A stretch of 64,000 nucleotides of DNA from Pseudomonas entomophila (GTDB taxonomy: Bacteria > Pseudomonadota > Gammaproteobacteria > Pseudomonadales > Pseudomonadaceae), in contig NZ_CP063832.1 of NCBI RefSeq assembly GCF_023277925.1, positions 2,682,001 through 2,746,000 on the forward strand. The letters are read 5' to 3'. The position numbers and the translations under genes are program-made. A model generated the notes under the pieces. That model was given only the letters and a program-made list of their open reading frames with translations. It was not told the DNA's origin and made no database searches. This document shows positions 19,412-28,550 of the stretch, one piece after another (position 1 is the first letter of the stretch; each line of letters begins with the position of its first letter).

Positions 19412-22400
19412 TCAGCGCTGCGTGTACTGCAGCACCACCTCCAGCGGGTGGCGCAGCTGCTTCTCGGTCATGCGCTTGACCTGGCTGCGACACGAGTACC
19501 CGGTGGCCAATGCCTCGCCCTGCTTGTCCAGCTTGGTCGCCCAGGACTGCTCGAAGATGGTCCTCGAGGTTTCCTGGTTACGCGCTTCGTGCCCATAGGT
19601 ACCCGACATGCCGCAGCAGCCGGTGGCCTCAGTGACCAGCTTCAGCCCCAGGCGAGCGAATACCTGCTCCCACTGCCTGGTGCTGGCTGGCACATTGGTT
19701 TTCTCAGTGCAGTGAGCCATCAGGCGGAAGCTGTCGGCCTTCGCCGACGCCTGCTCGGGCAGCACGGTCATCAACCACTCCTGGGGCAGCAGCACCGTCG
19801 GGCACTCCACGCCATCGACCTTCTGGTACTCCTGGCGGTAGACCAGGGTCATCGCCGGGTCCAGCCCCACCAACGGTACGCCGCAGTCGGCCAGGGCCTT
19901 TAGCTGGGTAGCGTTGCGGACCGCCGCCTTGGCGAAAGCACCCAGGAAGCCCTGCACGTGCAGCGGCTTGCCGTTGGCGCTGTAGGGTGCCAGGAACACC
20001 TTGTGCCCCAGGCGATGGGCCAGTTCGATGAACGAGGCCAGCAACGGCGTCTCGAAGTAGCGGGTGAAAGCATCCTGCACCAGCACGATACTGCGCTCGC
20101 GCTGGGCCGGGGTCAGCTCGCGCAGGGCCGGCACGCTGGCCACCTGGACGCGACAACGGGTCAGGGTGGACTGGAAGTTGAAGCGGCTGATCAGCGGGCT
20201 GTCGACCATGCCGACCTTGTCCGCCAGTAACTTGCCCACCCATTTCGAGCCCATCACCGCGTTGTACAGTCCCGGTGCATGGGCCAGGTACGGGATGGTG
20301 AACTCCAGCGAGCCGATCAGGTAGTCGCGCAGCGGGCGCTGGTAGCGGCCGTGGTACAGCTCGAGGAAGCGCGAGCGGAAGTCCGGCACGTTGACCTTGA
20401 TCGGGCATTGCCCGGCGCAGGACTTGCACGCCAGGCACCCCGCCATGGCGTCGTACACCTCGTGGGAGAAGTCCGCCTGCCCCTGCTGGCGCGCACGGCT
20501 GTTGCGCAGTCGCGCCGGCAGCCCCTTGAGCCAGGGCACCTTGCGTTGGGCGGCGGCGAGCACGTCGATGTTCGCCTCGCCCTGCAGGCGCAGCCATTCG
20601 CGGATCAGCGAGGCACGGCCCTTCGGTGAATGCTGACGCTCGCGGGTGGCCTTCCATGAAGGGCACATGGCGTCGTTGGGGTCGTAGTTGTAGCAGGCGC
20701 CGTTGCCGTTGCAGTGCACGGCGCTACCAAAGCTCTGCCAGACACGCTCGTCGATCGTGCGATCCAGGTCGCCACGCAGAGGTGCGCCATCCACCGGCGT
20801 CAGGCCTTCGGCACTGTCCGGTGGGGTGCAGATCTTGCCTGGGTTGAGCTGGTTGTGCGGGTCGAACGCGCCCTTCAGGCGCTGCAATGCCGGGTACAGC
20901 TCGCCGAAGTACGCCGGCACATACTCGGAGCGCAGGCCCTTGCCATGCTCGCCCCAGAGCAGGCCACCGTAGCGCTGGGTCAGCGCTGCCACTGCATCGG
21001 AGATCGGTTTGATCAGCGCGGCCTGGGCCGGATCCTTCATGTCCAACGCCGGACGCACATGCAGCACACCCGCGTCGACGTGACCAAACATCCCGTACGC
21101 CAAGCCGTAACCGTCGAGCAGGGCACGGAAGTCGGCGATGTAATCGGCCAGTTGCTCCGGTGGCACGGCGGTGTCCTCGACGAACGGCTGCGGGCGCACC
21201 TCGCCCTCGACGTTGCCGAGCAGGCCTACCGAACGCTTGCGCATGGTGTAGACCTTGGTCACTGCTTCCGCACCTTCCGCCAAGGTATGCCCCAGGCGCT
21301 CGACACTGCCATCGCGCTGCAGGTGCCCGACGAATGCCTCGACCCGTGCATTGACCTCGGCCGGGTCGTCACCGCAGAACTCCACCAGGTTGATACCCAA
21401 GGTCGGGCGCTCGGCGTCAGCTGGGAAATACTCGGCGACGCTGTGCCAGACGATATCTTTCATCGCCAGCATCAACACCTTGGAATCGACGGTCTCGATC
21501 GACAGAGGCTTGTGCGCCATCAGCGCATTGGCGTCGCGCAGGGCATCCATGAAGCTGCTGTAGCGCACGTTGACCAGCACTGCGTACTTCGGGATCGGCA
21601 GCACATTGAGCTTGGCCTCGACCACGTAGCCCAGCGAGCCTTCGGCACCACACAGCACACTGTTGAGGTTGAAGCGGCCCTGCTCGTCGCGCAGGTGCGC
21701 CAGGTCGTAGCCGGTCAGGCAGCGATTGAGCTTGGGGAAGGTGCTTTCGATCAACTCGGCCTGGGTTTCCTGGATTTCCCGAGCCATGCGATACACCTCG
21801 CCAACCCGGCCGGGCGCGGCGCACGCCTGCTCCAGCGCCGCGTCGTCGATTGGCAGACTGTGCAGGCGCTCGCCACCGAGCAGCACGCTGTGCAGCTCAA
21901 GCACGTGGTCGCGGGTCTTGCCGTAGGTGCAGCTGCCCTGGCCACTGGCATCGGTGTTGATCATGCCGCCAACGGTGGCGCGGTTGGAGGTGGACAGCTC
22001 CGGCGCGAAGAACAGCCCGTAAGGTTTGAGCGCGGCATTGAGCTGGTCCTTGACCACGCCCGCCTGGACCCGTACCCAGCGCTCCTCGACATTGATCTCG
22101 AGGATGGTGTTCATGTGCCGCGACAAGTCGACGACGATACCGTCGGTCAGCGACTGGCCGTTGGTGCCGGTACCACCGCCACGTGGGGTCAGCTTGATAT
22201 CGCGAAAGCGTGGCTCGGTCATCAGCGTGGCGACCCGCGCCACGTCGTCGGCATCGAGCGGGAACACCGCCGCCTGGGGCAGGCGCTGGTAGATGGAGTT
22301 GTCGGTGGCCAAAACGGTGCGGGTGCCGTAGTCGGCGCTGATCTGGCCACGGAAGCCGCTGTTTTTCAGGGCTTCGAGGAATTCGGGGTAGTGGACGGCA

Positions 22401-22429
22401 GGCGCGCGGGGTGGCAGCTGGGCGATCAT
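19412..22429 (-). CDS. ydiJ: FAD/Fe-S dehydrogenase, YdiJ type (D-2-hydroxyacid oxidation)
   Basis: A 1,005-residue fusion of an FAD-binding PCMH domain (about 40-280, RGGGTGTNGQSLTDG), an FAD-oxidase C-terminal domain (to about 550), and an Fe-S part with CLACKSCAGQCPIKVNVPDFR. A CCG-type cysteine motif (TGCCGMSGTYGHEA) is near the end. This is the YdiJ/glycolate-oxidase-like layout. Members oxidise D-2-hydroxyglutarate or D-lactate and pass electrons to the respiratory chain. The substrate here is not decided by sequence. The divergent LysR gene is its likely regulator. Confidence 0.85.
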   Translation of the reverse strand: MIAQLPPRAPAVHYPEFLEALKNSGFRGQISADYGTRTVLATDNSIYQRLPQAAVFPLDADDVARVATLMTEPRFRDIKLTPRGGGTGTNGQSLTDGIVVDLSRHMNTILEINVEERWVRVQAGVVKDQLNAALKPYGLFFAPELSTSNRATVGGMINTDASGQGSCTYGKTRDHVLELHSVLLGGERLHSLPIDDAALEQACAAPGRVGEVYRMAREIQETQAELIESTFPKLNRCLTGYDLAHLRDEQGRFNLNSVLCGAEGSLGYVVEAKLNVLPIPKYAVLVNVRYSSFMDALRDANALMAHKPLSIETVDSKVLMLAMKDIVWHSVAEYFPADAERPTLGINLVEFCGDDPAEVNARVEAFVGHLQRDGSVERLGHTLAEGAEAVTKVYTMRKRSVGLLGNVEGEVRPQPFVEDTAVPPEQLADYIADFRALLDGYGLAYGMFGHVDAGVLHVRPALDMKDPAQAALIKPISDAVAALTQRYGGLLWGEHGKGLRSEYVPAYFGELYPALQRLKGAFDPHNQLNPGKICTPPDSAEGLTPVDGAPLRGDLDRTIDERVWQSFGSAVHCNGNGACYNYDPNDAMCPSWKATRERQHSPKGRASLIREWLRLQGEANIDVLAAAQRKVPWLKGLPARLRNSRARQQGQADFSHEVYDAMAGCLACKSCAGQCPIKVNVPDFRSRFLELYHGRYQRPLRDYLIGSLEFTIPYLAHAPGLYNAVMGSKWVGKLLADKVGMVDSPLISRFNFQSTLTRCRVQVASVPALRELTPAQRERSIVLVQDAFTRYFETPLLASFIELAHRLGHKVFLAPYSANGKPLHVQGFLGAFAKAAVRNATQLKALADCGVPLVGLDPAMTLVYRQEYQKVDGVECPTVLLPQEWLMTVLPEQASAKADSFRLMAHCTEKTNVPASTRQWEQVFARLGLKLVTEATGCCGMSGTYGHEARNQETSRTIFEQSWATKLDKQGEALATGYSCRSQVKRMTEKQLRHPLEVVLQYTQR

Positions 22430-22580
22430 CGAAGGATGCCTCTTTGATATCGGCTAATTCACGGAAATCTTGTCACTCCGGCATGAATGGCTCATGGGAG
22501 GATTTCGAATGCGCCAATGTTCCTGTAGTTTCGCGCCAGGGGCAAACGGATATTCCTGCCGCTATCGATGAGCTTTATGA

Positions 22581-23465
22581 ATGAATTACCGCCACCTCAC
22601 CCCTTCGATGTCGCTGCTGCTGGCCTTCGAGGCCGCCGCGCGGCATGAAAGCTATACCCGCGCCGCCACCGAACTGTCACTGACCCAGAGCGCGGTGAGC
22701 CGCCAGGTACAGGCGTTGGAACAACAGTTGGGGCTCACGCTGTTCCGCCGCGAAGGGCGCCAGGTGCAACTGACCGATGTCGGCCGCCTGTATCAACGTG
22801 AACTCAGCGAAGCACTCGGGCGCATCCGCAGCGCCACCCTGCAGGCCCTGGCCTATCAGTCCGGCGTCGGCACCCTGCGCCTGGCGACCCTGCCAACCTT
22901 CGGTTCGAAATGGCTGCTGCCACGCCTGCATGCGTTCTACAGCGCCCACCCAGGCATGCTGGTGCACATTCATTCACGTATCGAGGCAATCAATTTCGAC
23001 ACCAGCGAGATCGACGCCGCCATCGGCGTGGCCACCCATGACCTGCCTGGCCTGATCTGCCATCGCCTGCACGCCGAGGAACTGGTGGTGATCCTGCCAC
23101 CGGACAGTGCACGCGGCGGACAATGCTGGAGTCCCGCGCGAATCAGCGAAGAGGTATTGCTCAATGTCGCCAACAACCCACACGCCTGGGGCGAGTGGTT
23201 CTCCCACCACGCCCTGCCCCATCGCTCGATGCGTCTGGGGCCTAGCTTCGAGCTGACCTCGCACCTGATCCAGGCGGTGCGCGCAGGGATCGGCATCGGG
23301 CTGGTGCCGCGAATCCTGGTGGAGGAAGAACTGGTCAGTGGCGAACTGTTCAGCCCCGGGGCGCCGTTTGCCAGCCAGCGCAGCTACTACCTGATCTATC
23401 CGCCGAGGAACGAGGCGCTGCCCTCGCTGCGGGCGTTTCGCGGCTGGTTGCTCCAGCAGATCTGA
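22581..23465 (+). CDS. LysR-family regulator (GcvA/AmpR-like)
   Basis: A 294-residue regulator. The N-terminal winged HTH shows SYTRAATELSLTQSAVSRQVQALEQ... (about 25-50) and the C-terminal effector domain has GIGIGLVPRILVEEEL. It is divergent from the ydiJ-like gene with about 150 bp between them, a usual arrangement for a LysR protein and its target. The ligand is unknown. Confidence 0.9.
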   Translation: MNYRHLTPSMSLLLAFEAAARHESYTRAATELSLTQSAVSRQVQALEQQLGLTLFRREGRQVQLTDVGRLYQRELSEALGRIRSATLQALAYQSGVGTLRLATLPTFGSKWLLPRLHAFYSAHPGMLVHIHSRIEAINFDTSEIDAAIGVATHDLPGLICHRLHAEELVVILPPDSARGGQCWSPARISEEVLLNVANNPHAWGEWFSHHALPHRSMRLGPSFELTSHLIQAVRAGIGIGLVPRILVEEELVSGELFSPGAPFASQRSYYLIYPPRNEALPSLRAFRGWLLQQI

Positions 23466-23466
23466 C

Positions 23467-23525
23467 TTTTCGCCAGCAAGGCTGGCTCACATAACACCCA
23501 TAGGAGCCAGCCTTGCTGGCGAAAA
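23467..23525. repeat. perfect inverted REP pair
   Basis: Arms of 22 bp, TTTTCGCCAGCAAGGCTGGC... at 23467-23488 and its exact complement at 23504-23525, flank a 15-bp spacer. This is the GCCAGC-type REP. It lies between the convergent LysR gene and aroP. Confidence 0.8.
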
Positions 23526-23544
23526 GGCCGGCACAGACAACAAA

Positions 23545-23577
23545 AAACCCGACGCCAGTTGCCCGGCATCGGGTTTT
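23545..23577 (-). terminator. intrinsic terminator of aroP
   Basis: Stem AAAACCCGA-c-GCC / GGC-a-TCGGGTTTT with one mismatch, followed on the minus strand by a T-run. It is about 18 bp beyond the aroP stop. Confidence 0.85.
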
Positions 23578-23595
23578 CTCGAAACGCCTCAGCGC

Positions 23596-25014
23596 TTACT
23601 TGGCCACGCTACCCGCAGCACCGTTGGCCTGCGCCCCACGCTTGCTCTTGAGCACGTAGAACACATACATCACCACCAGCCATACCGGCATCGCGTACAC
23701 CGACACCTGGATGCCAGGAATCTGCAACATGATGCCCAGGATCAGCACCACGAACGCCAGCACCAGGTAGTTGCCGTACGGGTACCACAGCGCCTTGAAC
23801 AGCGGCTTCTGGCCGGTGCGGTCGAGGTGCTGGCGGAACTTCAGGTGCGAGTAGCTGATCATCGCCCAGTTGATCACCAGGGTCGCCACCACCAGCGACA
23901 TCAGCAGCTCCAGGGCGTTCTGTGGCATCAGGTAGTTGAGCAGCACCGCGATCAGCGTCACGGCCGCCGACACCAGGATCGAACGTACCGGCACGCCACG
24001 ACGGTCTACCTTGGCCAATGCCGCCGGGGCATCGCCCTGCTCGGCCATGCCCAGGAGCATGCGGGCGTTGCAGTAGGTGCCGCTGTTGTACACCGACAGC
24101 GCCGCGGTCAGGACCACGAAGTTCAGCAGGTGCGCGGCCACGTCGCTACCGAGCAACGAGAACACCTGGACAAACGGGCTGCTGCCATAGCTGCCGCCGG
24201 AAGCATCGATGCTGGCCACCAGGCTGTCCCAAGGGGTCAGCGACAGCAGTACCACCAGGGCGCCCACATAGAAGATCAGGATGCGGTAGATGACCTGGTT
24301 GATCGCCTTGGGGATCACGGTCTTCGGCTTGTCGGCTTCGGCGGCGGTGAAACCAAGCATTTCCAGGCCACCGAAGGAGAACATGATGAAGGCCAGGGCC
24401 ATCACCAGCCCGCTAACGCCATGCGGGAAGAAGCCACCATGGGCCCACAGGTTGGTCACCGAGGCTTCGGGGCCACCACTGCCACTGGTCAGCAGGTAGG
24501 CCCCCAGGCCGATCATGCCGACGATGGCGGCAACCTTGATGATCGCGAACCAGAACTCGGCCTCGCCGAAGATCTTCACGTTCATCAGGTTGATGGCGTT
24601 GATCAGCAGGAAGAACGCTGCCGCGGTCACCCAGGTCGGGATCTCCGGCCACCAGTAGTGGACGTACTTGCCGACCGCCGACAGCTCCGACATGCCGACC
24701 AGGATGTACAGCACCCAGCAGTTCCAGCCCGACAGGAAGCCGGCGAAACCGCCCCAGTACTTGTGTGCGAAGTGGCTGAAGGAACCGGCCACCGGCTCCT
24801 CGACGATCATCTCGCCGAGCTGGCGCATGATCATGAAGGCAATGAAGCCGCAGATGGCGTAGCCGAGGATCATCGACGGGCCAGCGGACTTCATCACGCC
24901 GGCCGAGCCCAGGAACAATCCAGTGCCGATGGCGCCGCCCAGGGCAATCAGTTGGATATGGCGGTTCTTCAAGCCACGCTTGAGTTCGCCGGACTGTGAG
25001 TTATGTCCACTCAT
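23596..25014 (-). CDS. aroP: aromatic amino-acid permease
   Basis: A 472-residue APC-superfamily permease with 12 predicted helices that imports phenylalanine, tyrosine and tryptophan. It begins MSGHNSQSGELKRGLKNRHIQLIALGGAIG in segments typical of AroP/PheP, with the GTGLFLGSAG motif in helix 1 and the conserved FGGLEMLGFTAAEADKP. The start at 25014 has an AGGTGAC site; the 25-codon extension was rejected. Close to phhABC, it probably feeds that pathway. Confidence 0.9.
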   Translation of the reverse strand: MSGHNSQSGELKRGLKNRHIQLIALGGAIGTGLFLGSAGVMKSAGPSMILGYAICGFIAFMIMRQLGEMIVEEPVAGSFSHFAHKYWGGFAGFLSGWNCWVLYILVGMSELSAVGKYVHYWWPEIPTWVTAAAFFLLINAINLMNVKIFGEAEFWFAIIKVAAIVGMIGLGAYLLTSGSGGPEASVTNLWAHGGFFPHGVSGLVMALAFIMFSFGGLEMLGFTAAEADKPKTVIPKAINQVIYRILIFYVGALVVLLSLTPWDSLVASIDASGGSYGSSPFVQVFSLLGSDVAAHLLNFVVLTAALSVYNSGTYCNARMLLGMAEQGDAPAALAKVDRRGVPVRSILVSAAVTLIAVLLNYLMPQNALELLMSLVVATLVINWAMISYSHLKFRQHLDRTGQKPLFKALWYPYGNYLVLAFVVLILGIMLQIPGIQVSVYAMPVWLVVMYVFYVLKSKRGAQANGAAGSVAK

Positions 25015-25030
25015 GAACGAAGTCACCTGC

Positions 25031-25038
25031 TTGTTTTT
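25031..25038 (-). promoter_or_regulatory. candidate Hfq/Crc (CA) motif in aroP leader
   Basis: AAAAACAA on the minus strand fits AAnAAnAA and lies about 17 nt before the aroP start codon, next to the AGGTGAC ribosome-binding site. Confidence 0.4.
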
Positions 25039-25197
25039 ATCTGTGACGGAATCGGACCCACCGCACTCGTGGCGCAGCGGAATGGGCAAGGTGGTTACCT
25101 TGGGTTCTTGGACAGGTCGATCGCGAAAGTGCGGGTCAACCGGGTGTCAGCAAGAGTGCGCGGTACGCAAGGGGGTCACAGGTAAAACGCGGCGCAT

Positions 25198-25227
25198 TGT
25201 ATACCCCTGCAAACGCGCAGGCGTCAA
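25198..25227 (-). promoter_or_regulatory. sigma70-type promoter of aroP
   Basis: On the minus strand TTGACG (25222-25227) and TATACA (25198-25203) are separated by 18 bp. Transcription would start near 25191 and give a leader of about 177 nt. The 25015-25717 gap holds no gene. It also contains a weak terminator-like hairpin on the plus strand around 25283-25323. Confidence 0.6.
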
Positions 25228-25502
25228 CGCGTTGCGTCGTTTCCTGATGAAAAAACGCACCGGTCCTGGGGTGAAGGCCTGAAAAGGCGGAGTGATCGGC
25301 GTACATGGCGCCTCCGTTTTGTTGTTTTGGTGCCTGGCGGTCCTGCCTGGCTTTGCACACGGCAATGGCGCTATCTCAGCGGTTGGACGGGGGATTTGGA
25401 AGGGGGTGAACGGAGGCTCGGAGGCTCTGCGGCGAGGATCGTGGAAAATTTTTGTTACGAAGGGCTGAAAAAATCGGGCAGGCCGGGTTATATGGCTATT
25501 TT

Positions 25503-25520
25503 TGTATAAATTTCTTTACA
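25503..25520. promoter_or_regulatory. TyrR/PhhR-type box far upstream of aroP
   Basis: TGTATAAATTTCTTTACA, read on the minus strand as TGTAAA-N6-TATACA, matches the TyrR box at 11 of 12 bases, equal to the phhA box. It lies in an AT-rich patch about 490 bp upstream of aroP and about 280 bp upstream of its predicted promoter. Confidence 0.45.
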
Positions 25521-25591
25521 TGGCGGTTTGAAAACTTTCCACCCACCAGGAAATTTTCAGCGCATTCAGGAACTTGGACCGCTTCGCGACC

Positions 25592-25656
25592 CTTCGCCGG
25601 CAAGTAGCCTCCTACAGCTAGATGTCGCCCTTCGTACGAGCCGGCTTGCTGGCGAA
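25592..25656. repeat. degenerate REP pair
   Basis: TTCGCCGGCAAG...CTCCTAC and, inverted, GAGCCGGCTTGCTGGCGAAG. The left arm has a disrupted palindrome. It lies in the gap between aroP and rluB. Confidence 0.55.
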
Positions 25657-25673
25657 GCATTTCCGACAGGCAC

Positions 25674-25703
25674 AAAAAAGCCAGCCCGAAGGCTGGCTCT
25701 TTC
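25674..25703 (-). terminator. intrinsic terminator of rluB
   Basis: Stem AGCCAGCC/GGCTGGCT with loop CGAA, followed on the minus strand by TTTTTT. It lies just after the rluB stop at 25718. Confidence 0.9.
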
Positions 25704-25717
25704 GTTACCAGGTGGAA

Positions 25718-26782
25718 TCAACCGCGCGGCTTGCCACGACCACGGCCAGCAGGCTTGTCGCCCTCAGGGCGGGCCGGACGCTTGCGCATCTCGCTTGGGC
25801 GCTCGGCCACCGCACTGCCACGGCTGCTCTTGCGCGGCGCCGACTCTTCACGCGCTGGGCGTGCCGGGCGCTCGCCCTGGCCTTCCTGGGCGGGACGCAG
25901 GGTGCGCACACGCTCACCACGCCCCAGCGGGCGGGTCGACTTGCGCTGCAGTCGCTCGAGTTTATCCTTGGCCTTGAGCTTCATCTCCGGCAACGCCACC
26001 GGCTGCAGGCCGACTTCGGCGGCCAGGATGTCGATCTCGCCCTGGCTCATTTCGCGCCAGCGGCCCATCGGCAGGTCGGAGTTGAGGAACACCGGGCCGA
26101 AACGCACGCGTTTCAGGCGGCTGACCACCACGCCCTGGGACTCCCACAGGCGGCGTACTTCGCGGTTGCGGCCTTCCATCACCACGCAGTGGTACCAGTG
26201 GTTGAAACCTTCACCACCCGGCGCCTTCTGGATATCGGTGAACTTGGCCGGGCCATCTTCGAGCATCACGCCGGCCTTGAGGCGATCGACCATATCGTCG
26301 TCGACCTCACCGCGCACGCGCACGGCGTACTCGCGGTCCATTTCGTAGGACGGGTGCATCAGGCGGTTGGCCAGCTCACCGTCGGTGGTGAACAGCAGCA
26401 GGCCAGTGGTGTTGATGTCCAAGCGGCCGATGTTGATCCAGCGGCCCTCTTTCGGGCGCGGCAAGCGGTCGAACACGGTCGGGCGGCCTTCCGGGTCGTC
26501 ACGGGTGCAGATCTCGCCGTCAGGCTTGTTGTACATGATCACGCGGCGGGTCGCCTCGGCGGCCTCGACACGCTTGATCAGCTTGCCGTCGACGGTGATG
26601 GCGTCGTGCAGGTCGACGCGCAGGCCCAGGGTGGCCTCGACGCCGTTGACCTTGATGCGGCCCTGGCTGATCCAGGCCTCGACGTCGCGACGCGAGCCGA
26701 CGCCGATGCGGGCCAGTACTTTCTGCAGTTTTTCGCCGGACGGCGGGGTGGGTTGTTGGTCTTGCAGGTCTTTGTCACTCAT
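25718..26782 (-). CDS. rluB: 23S rRNA pseudouridine(2605) synthase
   Basis: A 354-residue RsuA/RluB-family pseudouridine synthase acting on 23S rRNA. An S4 RNA-binding domain (about 18-65, KLQKVLARIGVGSRRDVE) precedes the catalytic domain with the aspartate motif GRLDINTTGLLLFT. A C-terminal tail of about 90 residues, rich in Arg, Pro and Lys, is longer than the core family and probably contacts rRNA. It lies downstream of scpB on the same strand with about 155 bp between them, the usual order scpA-scpB-rluB. Confidence 0.93.
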   Translation of the reverse strand: MSDKDLQDQQPTPPSGEKLQKVLARIGVGSRRDVEAWISQGRIKVNGVEATLGLRVDLHDAITVDGKLIKRVEAAEATRRVIMYNKPDGEICTRDDPEGRPTVFDRLPRPKEGRWINIGRLDINTTGLLLFTTDGELANRLMHPSYEMDREYAVRVRGEVDDDMVDRLKAGVMLEDGPAKFTDIQKAPGGEGFNHWYHCVVMEGRNREVRRLWESQGVVVSRLKRVRFGPVFLNSDLPMGRWREMSQGEIDILAAEVGLQPVALPEMKLKAKDKLERLQRKSTRPLGRGERVRTLRPAQEGQGERPARPAREESAPRKSSRGSAVAERPSEMRKRPARPEGDKPAGRGRGKPRG

Positions 26783-26937
26783 CTGGGCACCTCCCGGTGT
26801 AGTAGTGAAAGCGGGCGCGCATCATACGCGGTTCGGCGGGGGAACGCACTGGAGGGTAGAAGGTTTTTCCGGATGCCCCGTGGATTTCCGCCCAAAGGCG
26901 TTCGCCGGCGAAAGCGTCAGCCCCGACAACACAGGGT

Positions 26938-27708
26938 TCAATCCTTGGGCTCGCCCTCAGGCTCATCCGCCTCTTCCGACATCTCAACGCGCAAATCATT
27001 GAAATCGGTCTTGAGCCCCTCTTCCATCGCGTCCAGCTCCACCAACAGCGAACGGAAACTGGTCTCTTCTTTCGGCTCTACGGTTTCACCTTCCTCGCCC
27101 AGGCTGGCATCGGCCAGGGCCTGCAGGTGCGCCGGCACCGGTGCTTCGTCCGGGTCAAGCATTGGTTCGGGCTCCAGTTCGCGCAATTCGGCCAATGCTG
27201 GCAGCTCGTCGAGACTCTTCAGGTTGAAGTGATCCAGAAACGCCTTGGTGGTGGCGAACATCGCCGGGCGCCCCGGCACCTCGCGGTAACCGACGATGCG
27301 GATCCACTCTCGCTCCATGAGGGTCTTGATGATGTTGCTGTTCACCGCCACGCCCCGCACGTCCTCGATCTCGCCACGGGTGATGGGCTGGCGGTAGGCG
27401 ATCAGCGCCATGGTTTCGAGCAGCGCACGGGAATAGCGCTGCGGACGCTCCTCCCACAAGCGGCCGACCCAGGGGGCGTAGTCTTCGCGAATCTGCAGGC
27501 GATAGCCGCTGGCCACCTCCTTGAGCTCGAAGGCGCGGCCATTGCACGATTTGCCCAGTACCTCCAGGGCCTTCTTGAAGACAGCCGGCGCCGGACGCTC
27601 GGCTTCCTCGAACAGCTCGTACAGGCGCTCAAGGGATTGTGGCTTGCCCGAGGCGAGCAGAAAGGCCTCGATCAGCGACGCCAGTTCGCGGGGTTCATTC
27701 AGGTTCAT
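26938..27708 (-). CDS. scpB: SMC-associated segregation protein ScpB
   Basis: A 256-residue kleisin-associated winged-helix protein that with ScpA and SMC helps compact and segregate the chromosome. The core with two winged helices covers about 1-170 (ALLETMALIAYRQPITRGEI and the GRPAMFATTKAFLDHF region). An acidic C-terminal tail of about 80 residues, rich in Glu, follows. It begins 14 bp after scpA. Confidence 0.93.
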   Translation of the reverse strand: MNLNEPRELASLIEAFLLASGKPQSLERLYELFEEAERPAPAVFKKALEVLGKSCNGRAFELKEVASGYRLQIREDYAPWVGRLWEERPQRYSRALLETMALIAYRQPITRGEIEDVRGVAVNSNIIKTLMEREWIRIVGYREVPGRPAMFATTKAFLDHFNLKSLDELPALAELRELEPEPMLDPDEAPVPAHLQALADASLGEEGETVEPKEETSFRSLLVELDAMEEGLKTDFNDLRVEMSEEADEPEGEPKD

Positions 27709-27722
27709 CGGTAGTCGTCAGG

Positions 27723-28550
27723 TCACTCTGCCCGGGCACGGACGTGAATCGGGGCGAAAGGCTCATTCTGCACCAGTTCGATCAAGGATTCCTTCACCAG
27801 CTCGAGAATCGCCATGAAGGTTACCACCACGCCGAGCTTGCCCTCCTCGCGGGTGAACAAGTCGACGAACGGCACGAAGGCCCCGCCCTTGAGACGCTCG
27901 AGCACTTCGCTCATGCGTTCGCGGGTGGACAAGGTCTCGCGGGTGATCTGGTGGCTTTCGAACAGGTCGTTGCGGCGCATGACCTCGGCCATGGACAGCA
28001 GGATCTCCTCCAGGGCGACCTCGGGCAGCAGCTTGCGCACCTTGGCCTGAGGGGCCTCAAGGCGCGGAACCAGGACCTCGCGGCCGACCCGCGGCAACTC
28101 GTCGATACCTTCGGCGGCGGCCTTGAAGCGTTCGTATTCCTGCAGGCGACGGATCAGCTCGGCGCGCGGATCGCCCTCCTCCTCTTCCACCTCGCTGGAG
28201 CGTGGCAGCAGCATGCGCGACTTGATCTCGGCAAGCATGGCGGCCATCACTAGGTACTCGGCAGCCAGTTCCAGGCGCACGTTCTTCATCAGCTCGACAT
28301 AGCTCATGTACTGGCGGGTGATTTCCGCCACCGGGATATCGAGGATGTCGACGTTCTGCTTGCGAATCAGGTACAGCAGCAGGTCCAGCGGGCCCTCGAA
28401 GGCTTCGAGGAAGACTTCCAGAGCGTCCGGCGGGATATACAGGTCAACCGGCATTTCGGTCAGGGCTTCGCCGTAGACCAGGGCCAGTTGCAGCTGGAAC
28501 GGCGCTTCAGCCTCGATGGCCGGCGCCTCGGGCGCTTCCACCTGGCTCAC
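27723..28550 (-). CDS. scpA: SMC-associated kleisin ScpA
   Basis: A 275-residue kleisin that bridges SMC heads and binds ScpB. The N-terminal kleisin part shows FEGPLDLLLYLIRKQNVDILDIP in segments; the C-terminal winged helix covers about 225-265. A GTG start at 28550 is chosen because it overlaps the stop of the upstream gene (GTGA). The ATG at 28583 lies inside that gene and adds an untypical leader. Confidence 0.9.
   Translation of the reverse strand: MSQVEAPEAPAIEAEAPFQLQLALVYGEALTEMPVDLYIPPDALEVFLEAFEGPLDLLLYLIRKQNVDILDIPVAEITRQYMSYVELMKNVRLELAAEYLVMAAMLAEIKSRMLLPRSSEVEEEEGDPRAELIRRLQEYERFKAAAEGIDELPRVGREVLVPRLEAPQAKVRKLLPEVALEEILLSMAEVMRRNDLFESHQITRETLSTRERMSEVLERLKGGAFVPFVDLFTREEGKLGVVVTFMAILELVKESLIELVQNEPFAPIHVRARAE

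Noticed and set aside
20714..22447. A 577-codon open frame antisense to the ydiJ-like gene
   Set aside because: The opposite strand encodes a full FAD/Fe-S enzyme with clear motifs; the antisense frame has none.
25015..25717. Small ORFs in the gap between aroP and rluB
   Set aside because: None has a convincing ribosome-binding site or protein features; the stretch is better explained by promoter, box, REP and terminators.
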